From Notolepis coatsorum (lineage: Eukaryota > Chordata > Actinopteri > Aulopiformes > Paralepididae): DNA of 64,000 bases. Under the pieces are notes generated by a model. It did no database searches and was not told where the DNA came from. It worked only from the letters and a program-made list of their open reading frames with translations. This document shows, one piece after another, positions 30,955 through 45,200 of the stretch. Location of the stretch: NCBI GenBank assembly GCA_963971535.1, contig CAXASK010002195.1:70201-134200 (forward strand), given 5' to 3'. How positions within the stretch are numbered: the stretch's first letter is position 1; every line of letters begins with the position of its first letter. The translations under genes were made by a program, and so were the position numbers.

Positions 30955-31432
30955 ATCTGTTTCAGTCCTGTTCTCATTCTAGCAGCCTCTATACCTCTGT
31001 TTCAGTCCTGTTCTCATCCTAGCAGCCTCTATACCTCTCTGTTTCAGTCCTGTTCTCATTCTAGCAGCCTCTATACCTCTCTGTTTCAGTCCTGTTCTCA
31101 TTCTAGCAGCCTCTATACCTCTGTTACAGTCCTGTTCTCATCATAGCAGCCTCTATACCACTCTGTTTCAGTACTGTTCTCATTCTAGCAGCCTCTATAC
31201 CTTTCTGTTTCAGTCCTGTTCTCATTCTAGCAGCCTCTCTACCTCTCTGTTTCAGTCCTGTTCTCATTCTAACAGCCTCTATGCCTCTGTTTCAGTCCTG
31301 TTCTCATTCTAGCAGCCTCTACACCTCCTGGTTTCAATCCTGTTCTCATTCAAGCTGCCTCTATGCCTCTGTTTCAGTCCTGTTCTCATTCTAGCAGCCT
31401 TTATACCTCTCTGTTTCAGTCCTGTTCTCATT

Positions 31433-34400
31433 CTAACAGCCTCTATACCTCTGTTTCAGTCCTGTTCTCATCCTAGCAGCCTCTATACCTCTCTGTTTCA
31501 GTCCTGTTCTCATTCTAACAGCCTCTATACCCATCTGTTTCAGTCCTGTTCTCATTCTAGCAGCCTCTATACCTCTCTGTTTCAGTCCTGTTCTCATTCT
31601 AGCAGCGTCTATACCTCTCTGTTTCAGTCCTGTTCTCATTCTAGCAGCCTCTATACCTCTGTTTCAGTCCTGTTCTCATCCTAGCAGCCTCTATACCTCT
31701 CTGTTTCAGTCCTGTTCTCATTCTAGCAGCCTCTATACCTCTCTGTTTCAGTCCTGTTCTCATTCTAGCAGCCTCTATACCTCTGTTTCAGTCCTGTTCT
31801 CATCATAGCAGCCTCTATACCTCTCTGTTTCAGTCCTGTTCTCATTCCAGCAGCCTCTATACCTCTCTGTTTCAGTCCTGTTCTCATTCTAGCAGCCTCT
31901 ATACCTCTCTGTTTCAGTCCTGTTCTCATTCTAGCAGCCTCTATACCTCTCTGTTTCAGTCCTGTTCTCATCCTAGCAGCCTCTATACCTCTCTGTTTCA
32001 GTCCTGTTCTCATTCTAGCAGCCTCTATACCTCTGTTACAGTCCTGTTCTCATCATAGCAGCCTCTATACCTCTCTGTTTCAGTACTGTTCTCATTCTAG
32101 CAGCCTCTATACCTTTCTGTTTCAGTCCTGTTCTCATTCTAGCAGCCTCTCTACCTCTCTGTTTCAGTCCTGTTCTCATTCAAGCAGCCTCTATGCCTCT
32201 GTTTCAGTCCTGTTCTCATTCTAGCAGCATTTATACCTCTCTGTTTCAGTCCTGTTCTCATTCTAACAGCCTCTATACCTCTGTTTCAGTCCTGTTCTCA
32301 TCCTAGCAGCCTCTATACCTCTCTATTTCAGTCCTGTTCTCATTCTAGCAGCCTCTCTACCTCTCTGTTTCAGTCCTGTTCTCATTCTAGCAGCCTCTAT
32401 ACCTCTCTGTTTCAGTCCTGTTCTCATTCTAGCAGCCTCTATACCTCTGTTTCAGTCCTGTTCTCATTCTAGCAGCATATATACCTCTCTGTTTCAGTCC
32501 TGTTCTCATTCTAGCAGCCTATATACCTCTCTGTTTCAGTCCTGTTCTCATTCTAGCAGCCTATATACCTCTCTGTTTCAGTCCTGTTCTCATTCTAGCA
32601 GCCTCTATACCTTTCTGTTTCAGTCCTGTTCTCATTCTAGCAGCCTCTCTACCTGTCTGTTTCAGTCCTGTTCTCATTCTAGCAGCCTCTATACCTCTGT
32701 TTCAGTCCTGTTCTCATTCTAGCAGCCTCTATACCTTTCTGTTTCAGTCCTGTTATCATTCTAGCAGCCTCTATACCGTTCTGTTTCAGTCCTGTTCTCA
32801 TTCTAGCAGCCTCTATACCTGTTTCAGTCATGTTCTCATTCTAGCAGCCTCTATACCTCTCTGTTTCAGTCCTGTTCCCATCTTAGCAGCCTCTACACCT
32901 CTCTGTTTCAGTCCTGTTCTCATTTTAGCAGCCTCTATACCTCTCTGTTTCAGTCCTGTTCTCATTCTAGCAGCCTCTATACCTATCTGTTTCAGTCCTG
33001 TTCTCATTCTAGCAGCCTCTATACCTCTGTTTCAGTCCTGTTCTCATCCTAGCAGCCTCTATACCTCTCTGTTTCAGTCCTGTTCTCATTCTAGCAGCCT
33101 CTATACCTCTCTGTTTCAGTCCTGTTCTCTTTCTAGCAGCCTCTATACCTCTGTTACAGTCCTGTTCTCATCATAGCAGCCTCTATACCTCTCTGTTTCA
33201 GTACTGTTCTCATTCTAGCAGCCTCTATACCTTTCTGTTTCAGTCCTGTTCTCATTCTAGCAGCCTCTCTACCTCTCTGTTTCAGTCCTGTTCTCATTCT
33301 AACAGCCTCTATACCTCTCAGTTTCAGTCCTGTTCTCATCCTAGCAGCCTCTATACCTCTCTGTTTCAGTCCTGTTCTCATTCTAACAGCCTCTATGCCT
33401 CTGTTTCAGTCCTGTTCTCATTCTAGCAGCCTCTACACCTCCTGGTTTCAATCCTGTTCTCATTCAAGCAGCCTCTATGCCTCTGTTTCAGTCCTGTTCT
33501 CATTCTAGCAGCATTTATACCTCTCTGTTTCAGTCCTGTTCTCATTCTAACAGCCTCTATACCTCTGTTTCAGTCCTGTTCTCATCCTAGCAGCCTCTAT
33601 ACCTCTCTGTTTCAGTCCTGTTCTCATTCTAACAGCCTCTATACCCACCTGTTTCAGTCCTGTTCTCATTCTAGCAGCCTCTATACCTCTCTGTTTCAGT
33701 CCTGTTCTCATTCTAGCAGCGTCTATACCTCTCTGTTTCAGTCCTGTTCTCATTCTAGCAGCCTCTATACCTCTGTTTCAGTCCTGTTCTCATCCTAGCA
33801 GCCTCTATACCTCTCTGTTTCAGTCCTGTTCTCATTCTAGCAGCCTCTATACCTCTCTGTTTCAGTCCTGTTCTCATTCTAGCAGCCTCTTTACCTCTGT
33901 TTCAGTCCTGTTCTCATCATAGCAGCCTCTATACCTCTCTGTTTCAGTCCTGTTCTCATTCTAGCAGCCTCTATACCTCTCTGTTTCAGTCCTGTTCTCA
34001 TTCTAGCAGCCTCTATACCTCTCTGTTTCAGTCCTGTTCTCATTCTAGCAGCCTCTATACCTCTCTGTTTCAGTCCTGTTCTCATTCTAGCAGCCTCTAT
34101 ACCTCTCTGTTTCAGTCCTGTTCTCATTCTAGCAGCCTCTATACCTCTGTTACAGTCCTGTTCTCATCATAGCAGCCTCTATACCTCTCTGTTTCAGTAC
34201 TGTTCTCATTCTAGCAGCCTCTATACCTTTCTGTTTCAGTCCTGTTCTCATTCTAGCAGCCTCTCTACCTCTCTGTTTCAGTCCTGTTCTCATTCAAGCA
34301 GCCTCTATGCCTCTGTTTCAGTCCTGTTCTCATTCTAGCAGCATTTATACCTCTCTGTTTCAGTCCTGTTCTCATTCTAACAGCCTCTATACCTCTGTTT

Positions 34401-36255
34401 CAGTCCTGTTCTCATCCTAGCAGCCTCTATACCTCTCTATTTCAGTCCTGTTCTCATTCTAGCAGCCTCTCTACCTCTCTGTTTCAGTCCTGTTCTCATT
34501 CTAGCAGCCTCTATACCTCTCTGTTTCAGTCCTGTTCTCATTCTAGCAGCCTCTATACCTCTGTTTCAGTCCTGTTCTCATTCTAGCAGCATATATACCT
34601 CTCTGTTTCAGTCCTGTTCTCATTCTAGCAGCCTATATACCTCTCTGTTTCAGTCCTGTTCTCATTCTAGCAGCCTATATACCTCTCTGTTTCAGTCCTG
34701 TTCTCATTCTAGCAGCCTCTATACCTTTCTGTTTCAGTCCTGTTCTCATTCTAGCAGCCTCTCTACCTGTCTGTTTCAGTCCTGTTCTCATTCTAGCAGC
34801 CTCTATACCTCTGTTTCAGTCCTGTTCTCATTCTAGCAGCCTCTATACCTTTCTGTTTCAGTCCTGTTATCATTCTAGCAGCCTCTATACCGTTCTGTTT
34901 CAGTCCTGTTCTCATTCTAGCAGCCTCTATACCTGTTTCAGTCATGTTCTCATTCTAGCAGCCTCTATACCTCTCTGTTTCAGTCCTGTTCCCATCTTAG
35001 CAGCCTCTACACCTCTCTGTTTCAGTCCTGTTCTCATTTTAGCAGCCTCTATACCTCTCTGTTTCAGTCCTGTTCTCATTCTAGCAGCCTCTATACCTAT
35101 CTGTTTCAGTCCTGTTCTCATTCTAGCAGCCTCTATACCTCTGTTTCAGTCCTGTTCTCATCCTAGCAGCCTCTATACCTCTCTGTTTCAGTCCTGTTCT
35201 CATTCTAGCAGCCTCTATACCTCTCTGTTTCAGTCCTGTTCTCTTTCTAGCAGCCTCTATACCTCTGTTACAGTCCTGTTCTCATCATAGCAGCCTCTAT
35301 ACCTCTCTGTTTCAGTACTGTTCTCATTCTAGCAGCCTCTATACCTTTCTGTTTCAGTCCTGTTCTCATTCTAGCAGCCTCTCTACCTCTCTGTTTCAGT
35401 CCTGTTCTCATTCTAACAGCCTCTATACCTCTCAGTTTCAGTCCTGTTCTCATCCTAGCAGCCTCTATACCTCTCTGTTTCAGTCCTGTTCTCATTCTAA
35501 CAGCCTCTATGCCTCTGTTTCAGTCCTGTTCTCATTCTAGCAGCCTCTACACCTCCTGGTTTCAATCCTGTTCTCATTCAAGCAGCCTCTATGCCTCTGT
35601 TTCAGTCCTGTTCTCATTCTAGCAGCATTTATACCTCTCTGTTTCAGTCCTGTTCTCATTCTAACAGCCTCTATACCTCTGTTTCAGTCCTGTTCTCATC
35701 CTAGCAGCCTCTATACCTCTCTGTTTCAGTCCTGTTCTCATTCTAACAGCCTCTATACCCACCTGTTTCAGTCCTGTTCTCATTCTAGCAGCCTCTATAC
35801 CTCTCTGTTTCAGTCCTGTTCTCATTCTAGCAGCGTCTATACCTCTCTGTTTCAGTCCTGTTCTCATTCTAGCAGCCTCTATACCTCTGTTTCAGTCCTG
35901 TTCTCATCCTAGCAGCCTCTATACCTCTCTGTTTCAGTCCTGTTCTCATTCTAGCAGCCTCTATACCTCTCTGTTTAAGTCCTGTTCTCATTCTAGCAGC
36001 CTCTTTACCTCTGTTTCAGTCCTGTTCTCATCATAGCAGCCTCTATACCTCTCTGTTTCAGTCCTGTTCTCATTCTAGCAGCCTCTATACCTCTCTGTTT
36101 CAGTCCTGTTCTCATTCTAGCAGCCTCTATACCTCTCTGTTTCAGTCCTGTTCTCATTCTAGCAGCCTCTATACCTCTCTGTTTCAGTCCTGTTCTCATT
36201 CTAGCAGCCTCTATACCTCTCTGTTTCAGTCCTGTTCTCATTCTAGCAGCCTCTA
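31433..36255 (+). repeat. Higher-order repeat, about 2,114-bp period
   Basis: The marker ending AACAGCCTCTATACC-CTCTG with ACCCATCTG/ACCCACCTG and CAGCGTC units begins at 31433, 33547 and 35661, exactly 2,114 bp apart. The copies at 33547 and 35661 share the private variant ACCCACCTG, so they are the closest relatives. Further markers (33154 and 35268; 33891 and 36005) keep the same offset. The third copy departs from the period at about 36200. Confidence 0.82.
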
Positions 36256-39200
36256 TACCTCTCTGTTTCAGTCCTGTTCTCATCCTAGCAGCCTCTATAC
36301 CTCTCTGTTTCAGTCCTGTTCTCATTCTAGCAGCCTCTCTACCTCTCTGTTTCAGTCCTGTTCTCATTCTAGCAGCCTATATACCTCTCTGTTTCAGTCC
36401 TGTTCTCATTCTAGCAGCCTCTATACCTTTCTGTTTCAGTCCTGTTCTCATTCTAGCAGCCTCTCTACCTGTCTGTTTCAGTCCTGTTCTCATTCTAGCA
36501 GCCTCTATACCTTTCTGTTTCAGTCCTGTTCTCATTCTAGCAGCCTATATACCTCTCTGTTTCAGTCCTGTTCTCATTCTAGCAGCCTCTATACCTTTCT
36601 GTTTCAGTCCTGTTATCATTCTAGCAGCCTCTATACCTGTTTCAGTCATGTTCTCATTCTAGCAGCCTCTATACCTCTCTGTTTCAGTCCTGTTCCCATC
36701 TTAGCAGCCTCTACACCTCTCTGTTTCAGTCCTGTTCTCATTTTAGCAGCCTCTATACCTCTCTGTTTCAGTCCTGTTCTCATTCTAGCAGCCTCTATAC
36801 CTATCTGTTTCAGTCCTGTTCTCATTCTAGCAGCCTCTATACCTCTGTTTCAGTCCTGTTCTCATCCTAGCAGCCTCTATACCTCTCTGTTTCAGTCCTG
36901 TTCTCATTCTAGCAGCCTCTATACCTCTCTGTTTCAGTCCTGTTCTCATTCTAGCAGCCTCTATACCTCTGTTACAGTCCTGTTCTCATCATAGCAGCCT
37001 CTATACCTCTCTGTTTCAGTACTGTTCTCATTCTAGCAGCCTCTATACCTTTCTGTTTCAGTCCTGTTCTCATTCTAGCAGCCTCTCTACCTCTCTGTTT
37101 CAGTCCTGTTCTCATTCTAACAGCCTCTATACCTCTCAGTTTCAGTCCTGTTCTCATCCTAGCAGCCTCTATACCTCTCTGTTTCAGTCCTGTTCTCATT
37201 CTAACAGCCTCTATGCCTCTGTTTCAGTCCTGTTCTCATTCTAGCAGCCTCTACACCTCCTGGTTTCAATCCTGTTCTCATTCAAGCAGCCTCTATGCCT
37301 CTGTTTCAGTCCTGTTCTCATTCTAGCAGCATTTATACCTCTCTGTTTCAGTCCTGTTCTCATTCTAACAGCCTCTATACCTCTGTTTCAGTCCTGTTCT
37401 CATCCTAGCAGCCTCTATACCTCTCTGTTTCAGTCCTGTTCTCATTCTAACAGCCTCTATACCCATCTGTTTCAGTCCTGTTCTCATTCTAGCAGCCTCT
37501 ATACCTCTCTGTTTCAGTCCTGTTCTCATTCTAGCAGCGTCTATACCTCTCTGTTTCAGTCCTGTTCTCATTCTAGCAGCCTCTATACCTCTGTTTCAGT
37601 CCTGTTCTCATCCTAGCAGCCTCTATACCTCTCTGTTTCAGTCCTGTTCTCATTCTAGCAGCCTCTATACCTCTCTGTTTCAGTCCTGTTCTCATTCTAG
37701 CAGCCTCTATACCTCTGTTTCAGTCCTGTTCTCATTCTAGCAGCCTCTATACCTCTCTGTTTCAGTCCTGTTCTCATTCTAGCAGCCTCTATACCTCTCT
37801 GTTTCAGTCCTGTTCTCATTCTAGCAGCCTCTATACCTCTCTGTTTCAGTCCTGTTCTCATTCTAGCAGCCTCTATACCTCTCTGTTTCAGTCCTGTTCT
37901 CATTCTAGCAGCCTCTATACCTCTCTGTTTCAGTCCTGTTCTCATCCTAGCAGCCTCTATACCTCTCTGTTTCAGTCCTGTTCTCATTCTAGCAGCCTCT
38001 CTACCTCTCTGTTTCAGTCCTGTTCTCATTCTAGCAGCCTCTATACCTCTCTGTTTCAGTCCTGTTCTCATTCTAGCAGCCTCTATACCTCTGTTTCAGT
38101 CCTGTTCTCATTCTAGCAGCATATATACCTCTCTGTTTCAGTCCTGTTCTCATTCTAGCAGCCTATATACCTCTCTGTTTCAGTCCTGTTCTCATTCTAG
38201 CAGCCTCTATACCTTTCTGTTTCAGTCCTGTTCTCATTCTAGCAGCCTCTATACCTCTCTGTTTCAGTCCTGTTCTCATTCTAGCAGCTTCTATATCTCT
38301 GTTTCAGTCCTGTTCTCATTCTAGCAGCCTCTCTACCTGTCTGTTTCAGTCCTGTTATCATTCTAGCAGCCTCTATACCTTTCTGTTTCAGTCCTGTTCT
38401 CATTCTAGCAGCCTCTATATTTCTGTTTCAGTCCTGTTCTCATTCTAGCAGCCTATATACCTCTGTTTCAGTCCTGTTCTCATCCTAGCAGCCTCTATAC
38501 CTCTCTGTTTCTGTCCTGTTCTCATTCTAGCAGCCTCTATACCTCTCTGTTTCTGTCCTGTTCTCATTCTAGCAGCCTCTCTACCTCTCTGTTTCAGTCC
38601 TGTTCTCATTATAGCAGCCTCTATACCTCTCTGTTTCAGCCCTGTTCTCATTATAGCAGCCTCTATACCTCCCTGTTTCAGTCCTGTTCTCATTCTAGCA
38701 GCCTCTATACCCCTCTGTTTCAGTCCTGTTCTCATCATAGCAGCCTCTATACCTCTCTGTTTCAGTCCTGTTCTCATTCTAGCAGCCTCTATACCTCTCT
38801 GTTTCAGTCCTGTTCTCATTCTAGCAGCCTCTATACCTCTCTGTTTCAGTCCTGTTCTCATTCTAGCAGCCTCTATACCTCTCTGTTTCAGTCCTGTTCT
38901 CATCCTAGCAGCCTCTATACCTCTCTGTTTCAGTCCTGTTCTCATTCTAGCAGCCTCTATACCTCTGTTACAGTCCTGTTCTCATCATAGCAGCCTCTAT
39001 ACCTCTCTGTTTCAGTACTGTTCTCATTCTAGCAGCCTCTATACCTTTCTGTTTCAGTCCTGTTCTCATTCTAGCAGCCTCTCTACCTCTCTGTTTCAGT
39101 CCTGTTCTCATTCAAGCAGCCTCTATGCCTCTGTTTCAGTCCTGTTCTCATTCTAGCAGCATTTATACCTCTCTGTTTCAGTCCTGTTCTCATTCTAACA

Positions 39201-42200
39201 GCCTCTATACCTCTGTTTCAGTCCTGTTCTCATCCTAGCAGCCTCTATACCTCTCTATTTCAGTCCTGTTCTCATTCTAGCAGCCTCTCTACCTCTCTGT
39301 TTCAGTCCTGTTCTCATTCTAGCAGCCTCTATACCTCTCTGTTTCAGTCCTGTTCTCATTCTAGCAGCCTCTATACCTCTGTTTCAGTCCTGTTCTCATT
39401 CTAGCAGCATATATACCTCTCTGTTTCAGTCCTGTTCTCATTCTAGCAGCCTATATACCTCTCTGTTTCAGTCCTGTTCTCATTCTAGCAGCCTATATAC
39501 CTCTCTGTTTCAGTCCTGTTCTCATTCTAGCAGCCTCTATACCTTTCTGTTTCAGTCCTGTTCTCATTCTAGCAGCCTCTCTACCTGTCTGTTTCAGTCC
39601 TGTTCTCATTCTAGCAGCCTCTATACCTCTGTTTCAGTCCTGTTCTCATTCTAGCAGCCTCTATACCTTTCTGTTTCAGTCCTGTTATCATTCTAGCAGC
39701 CTCTATACCGTTCTGTTTCAGTCCTGTTCTCATTCTAGCAGCCTCTATACCTGTTTCAGTCATGTTCTCATTCTAGCAGCCTCTATACCTCTCTGTTTCA
39801 GTCCTGTTCCCATCTTAGCAGCCTCTACACCTCTCTGTTTCAGTCCTGTTCTCATTTTAGCAGCCTCTATACCTCTCTGTTTCAGTCCTGTTCTCATTCT
39901 AGCAGCCTCTATACCTATCTGTTTCAGTCCTGTTCTCATTCTAGCAGCCTCTATACCTCTGTTTCAGTCCTGTTCTCTTCCTAGCAGCCTCTATACCTCT
40001 CTGTTTCAGTCCTGTTCTCATTCTAGCAGCCTCTATACCTCTCTGTTTCAGTCCTGTTCTCTTTCTAGCAGCCTCTATACCTCTGTTACAGTCCTGTTCT
40101 CATCATAGCAGCCTCTATACCTCTCTGTTTCAGTACTGTTCTCATTCTAGCAGCCTCTATACCTTTCTGTTTCAGTCCTGTTCTCATTCTAGCAGCCTCT
40201 CTACCTCTCTGTTTCAGTCCTGTTCTCATTCTAACAGCCTCTATACCTCTCAGTTTCAGTCCTGTTCTCATCCTAGCAGCCTCTATACCTCTCTGTTTCA
40301 GTCCTGTTCTCATTCTAACAGCCTCTATGCCTCTGTTTCAGTCCTGTTCTCATTCTAGCAGCCTCTACACCTCCTGGTTTCAATCCTGTTCTCATTCAAG
40401 CAGCCTCTATGCCTCTGTTTCAGTCCTGTTCTCATTCTAGCAGCATTTATACCTCTCTGTTTCAGTCCTGTTCTCATTCTAACAGCCTCTATACCTCTGT
40501 TTCAGTCCTGTTCTCATCCTAGCAGCCTCTATACCTCTCTGTTTCAGTCCTGTTCTCATTCTAACAGCCTCTATACCCATCTGTTTCAGTCCTGTTCTCA
40601 TTCTAGCAGCCTCTATACCTCTCTGTTTCAGTCCTGTTCTCATTCTAGCAGCGTCTATACCTCTCTGTTTCAGTCCTGTTCTCATTCTAGCAGCCTCTAT
40701 ACCTCTGTTTCAGTCCTGTTCTCATCCTAGCAGCCTCTATACCTCTCTGTTTCAGTCCTGTTCTCATTCTAGCAGCCTCTATACCTCTCTGTTTCAGTCC
40801 TGTTCTCATTCTAGCAGCCTCTTTACCTGTTTCAGTCATGTTCTCATTCTAGCAGCCTCTATACCTCTCTGTTTCAGTCCTGTTCCCATCTTAGCAGCCT
40901 CTACACCTCTCTGTTTCAGTCCTGTTCTCATTTTAGCAGCCTCTATACCTCTCTGTTTCAGTCCTGTTCTCATTCTAGCAGCCTCTATACCTATCTGTTT
41001 CAGTCCTGTTCTCATTCTAGCAGCCTCTATACCTCTGTTTCAGTCCTGTTCTCATCCTAGCAGCCTCTATACCTCTCTGTTTCAGTCCTGTTCTCATTCT
41101 AGCAGCCTCTATACCTCTCTGTTTCAGTCCTGTTCTCATTCTAGCAGCCTCTATACCTCTGTTTCAGTCCTGTTCTCATCATAGCAGCCTCTATACCTCT
41201 GTTTCAGTCCTGTTCTCATCCTAGCAGCCTCTATACCTCTCTGTTTCAGTCCTGTTCTCATTCTAGCAGCCTCTATACCTCTCTGTTTCAGTCCTGTTCT
41301 CATTCTAGCAGCCTCTTTACCTCTGTTTCAGTCCTGTTCTCATCATAGCAGCCTCTATACCTCTCTGTTTCAGTCCTGTTCTCATTCTAGCAGCCTCTAT
41401 ACCTCTCTGTTTCAGTCCTGTTCTCATTCTAGCAGCCTCTATACCTCTCTGTTTCAGTCCTGTTCTCATTCTAGCAGCCTCTATACCTCTCTGTTTCAGT
41501 CCTGTTCTCATTCTAGCAGCCTCTATACCTCTCTGTTTCAGTCCTGTTCTCATTCTAGCAGCCTCTATACCTCTCTGTTTCAGTCCTGTTCTCATCCTAG
41601 CAGCCTCTATACCTCTCTGTTTCAGTCCTGTTCTCATTCTAGCAGCCTCTCTACCTCTCTGTTTCAGTCCTGTTCTCATTCTAGCAGCCTATATACCTCT
41701 CTGTTTCAGTCCTGTTCTCATTCTAGCAGCCTCTATACCTTTCTGTTTCAGTCCTGTTCTCATTCTAGCAGCCTCTCTACCTGTCTGTTTCAGTCCTGTT
41801 CTCATTCTAGCAGCCTCTATACCTTTCTGTTTCAGTCCTGTTCTCATTCTAGCAGCCTATATACCTCTCTGTTTCAGTCCTGTTCTCATTCTAGCAGCCT
41901 CTATACCTTTCTGTTTCAGTCCTGTTATCATTCTAGCAGCCTCTATACCTGTTTCAGTCATGTTCTCATTCTAGCAGCCTCTATACCTCTCTGTTTCAGT
42001 CCTGTTCCCATCTTAGCAGCCTCTACACCTCTCTGTTTCAGTCCTGTTCTCATTTTAGCAGCCTCTATACCTCTCTGTTTCAGTCCTGTTCTCATTCTAG
42101 CAGCCTCTATACCTATCTGTTTCAGTCCTGTTCTCATTCTAGCAGCCTCTATACCTCTGTTTCAGTCCTGTTCTCATCCTAGCAGCCTCTATACCTCTCT

Positions 42201-45200
42201 GTTTCAGTCCTGTTCTCATTCTAGCAGCCTCTATACCTCTCTGTTTCAGTCCTGTTCTCATTCTAGCAGCCTCTATACCTCTGTTACAGTCCTGTTCTCA
42301 TCATAGCAGCCTCTATACCTCTCTGTTTCAGTACTGTTCTCATTCTAGCAGCCTCTATACCTTTCTGTTTCAGTCCTGTTCTCATTCTAGCAGCCTCTCT
42401 ACCTCTCTGTTTCAGTCCTGTTCTCATTCTAACAGCCTCTATACCTCTCAGTTTCAGTCCTGTTCTCATCCTAGCAGCCTCTATACCTCTCTGTTTCAGT
42501 CCTGTTCTCATTCTAACAGCCTCTATGCCTCTGTTTCAGTCCTGTTCTCATTCTAGCAGCCTCTACACCTCCTGGTTTCAATCCTGTTCTCATTCAAGCA
42601 GCCTCTATGCCTCTGTTTCAGTCCTGTTCTCATTCTAGCAGCATTTATACCTCTCTGTTTCAGTCCTGTTCTCATTCTAACAGCCTCTATACCTCTGTTT
42701 CAGTCCTGTTCTCATCCTAGCAGCCTCTATACCTCTCTGTTTCAGTCCTGTTCTCATTCTAACAGCCTCTATACCCATCTGTTTCAGTCCTGTTCTCATT
42801 CTAGCAGCCTCTATACCTCTCTGTTTCAGTCCTGTTCTCATTCTAGCAGCGTCTATACCTCTCTGTTTCAGTCCTGTTCTCATTCTAGCAGCCTCTATAC
42901 CTCTGTTTCAGTCCTGTTCTCATCCTAGCAGCCTCTATACCTCTCTGTTTCAGTCCTGTTCTCATTCTAGCAGCCTCTATACCTCTCTGTTTCAGTCCTG
43001 TTCTCATTCTAGCAGCCTCTATACCTCTGTTTCAGTCCTGTTCTCATCATAGCAGCCTCTATACCTCTCTGTTTCAGTCCTGTTCTCATTCTAGCAGCCT
43101 CTATACCTCTCTGTTTCAGTCCTGTTCTCATTCTAGCAGCCTCTATACCTCTCTGTTTCAGTCCTGTTCTCATTCTAGCAGCCTCTATACCTCTCTGTTT
43201 CAGTCCTGTTCTCATTCTAGCAGCCTCTATACCTCTCTGTTTCAGTCCTGTTCTCATCCTAGCAGCCTCTATACCTCTCTGTTTCAGTCCTGTTCTCATT
43301 CTAGCAGCCTCTCTACCTCTCTGTTTCAGTCCTGTTCTCATTCTAGCAGCCTCTATACCTCTCTGTTTCAGTCCTGTTCTCATTCTAGCAGCCTCTATAC
43401 CTCTGTTTCAGTCCTGTTCTCATTCTAGCAGCATATATACCTCTCTGTTTCAGTCCTGTTCTCATTCTAGCAGCCTATATACCTCTCTGTTTCAGTCCTG
43501 TTCTCATTCTAGCAGCCTCTATACCTTTCTGTTTCAGTCCTGTTCTCATTCTAGCAGCCTCTATACCTCTCTGTTTCAGTCCTGTTCTCATTCTAGCAGC
43601 TTCTATATCTCTGTTTCAGTCCTGTTCTCATTCTAGCAGCCTCTCTACCTGTCTGTTTCAGTCCTGTTATCATTCTAGCAGCCTCTATACCTTTCTGTTT
43701 CAGTCCTGTTCTCATTCTAGCAGCCTCTATATTTCTGTTTCAGTCCTGTTCTCATCCTAGCAGCCTCTATACCTCTCTGTTTCTGTCCTGTTCTCATTCT
43801 AGCAGCCTCTATACCTCTCTGTTTCTGTCCTGTTCTCATTCTAGCAGCCTCTCTACCTCTCTGTTTCAGTCCTGTTCTCATTATAGCAGCCTCTATACCT
43901 CTCTGTTTCAGCCCTGTTCTCATTATAGCAGCCTCTATACCTCCCTGTTTCAGTCCTGTTCTCATTCTAGCAGCCTCTATACCCCTCTGTTTCAGTCCTG
44001 TTCTCATCATAGCAGCCTCTATACCTCTCTGTTTCAGTCCTGTTCTCATTCTAGCAGCCTCTATACCTCTCTGTTTCAGTCCTGTTCTCATTCTAGCAGC
44101 CTCTATACCTCTCTGTTTCAGTCCTGTTCTCATTCTAGCAGCCTCTATACCTCTCTGTTTCAGTCCTGTTCTCATCCTAGCAGCCTCTATACCTCTCTGT
44201 TTCAGTCCTGTTCTCATTCTAGCAGCCTCTATACCTTTCTGTTTCAGTCCTGTTCTCATTCTAGCAGCCTCTCTACCTCTCTGTTTCAGTCCTGTTCTCA
44301 TTCAAGCAGCCTCTATGCCTCTGTTTCAGTCCTGTTCTCATTCTAGCAGCATTTATACCTCTCTGTTTCAGTCCTGTTCTCATTCTAACAGCCTCTATAC
44401 CTCTGTTTCAGTCCTGTTCTCATCCTAGCAGCCTCTATACCTCTCTATTTCAGTCCTGTTCTCATTCTAGCAGCCTCTCTACCTCTCTGTTTCAGTCCTG
44501 TTCTCATTCTAGCAGCCTCTATACCTCTCTGTTTCAGTCCTGTTCTCATTCTAGCAGCCTCTATACCTCTGTTTCAGTCCTGTTCTCATTCTAGCAGCAT
44601 ATATACCTCTCTGTTTCAGTCCTGTTCTCATTCTAGCAGCCTATATACCTCTCTGTTTCAGTCCTGTTCTCATTCTAGCAGCCTCTATACCTCTCTGTTT
44701 CAGTCCTGTTCTCTTTCTAGCAGCCTCTATACCTCTGTTACAGTCCTGTTCTCATCATAGCAGCCTCTATACCTCTCTGTTTCAGTACTGTTCTCATTCT
44801 AGCAGCCTCTATACCTTTCTGTTTCAGTCCTGTTCTCATTCTAGCAGCCTCTCTACCTCTCTGTTTCAGTCCTGTTCTCATTCTAACAGCCTCTATACCT
44901 CTCAGTTTCAGTCCTGTTCTCATCCTAGCAGCCTCTATACCTCTCTGTTTCAGTCCTGTTCTCATTCTAACAGCCTCTATGCCTCTGTTTCAGTCCTGTT
45001 CTCATTCTAGCAGCCTCTACACCTCCTGGTTTCAATCCTGTTCTCATTCAAGCAGCCTCTATGCCTCTGTTTCAGTCCTGTTCTCATTCTAGCAGCATTT
45101 ATACCTCTCTGTTTCAGTCCTGTTCTCATTCTAACAGCCTCTATACCTCTGTTTCAGTCCTGTTCTCATCCTAGCAGCCTCTATACCTCTCTGTTTCAGT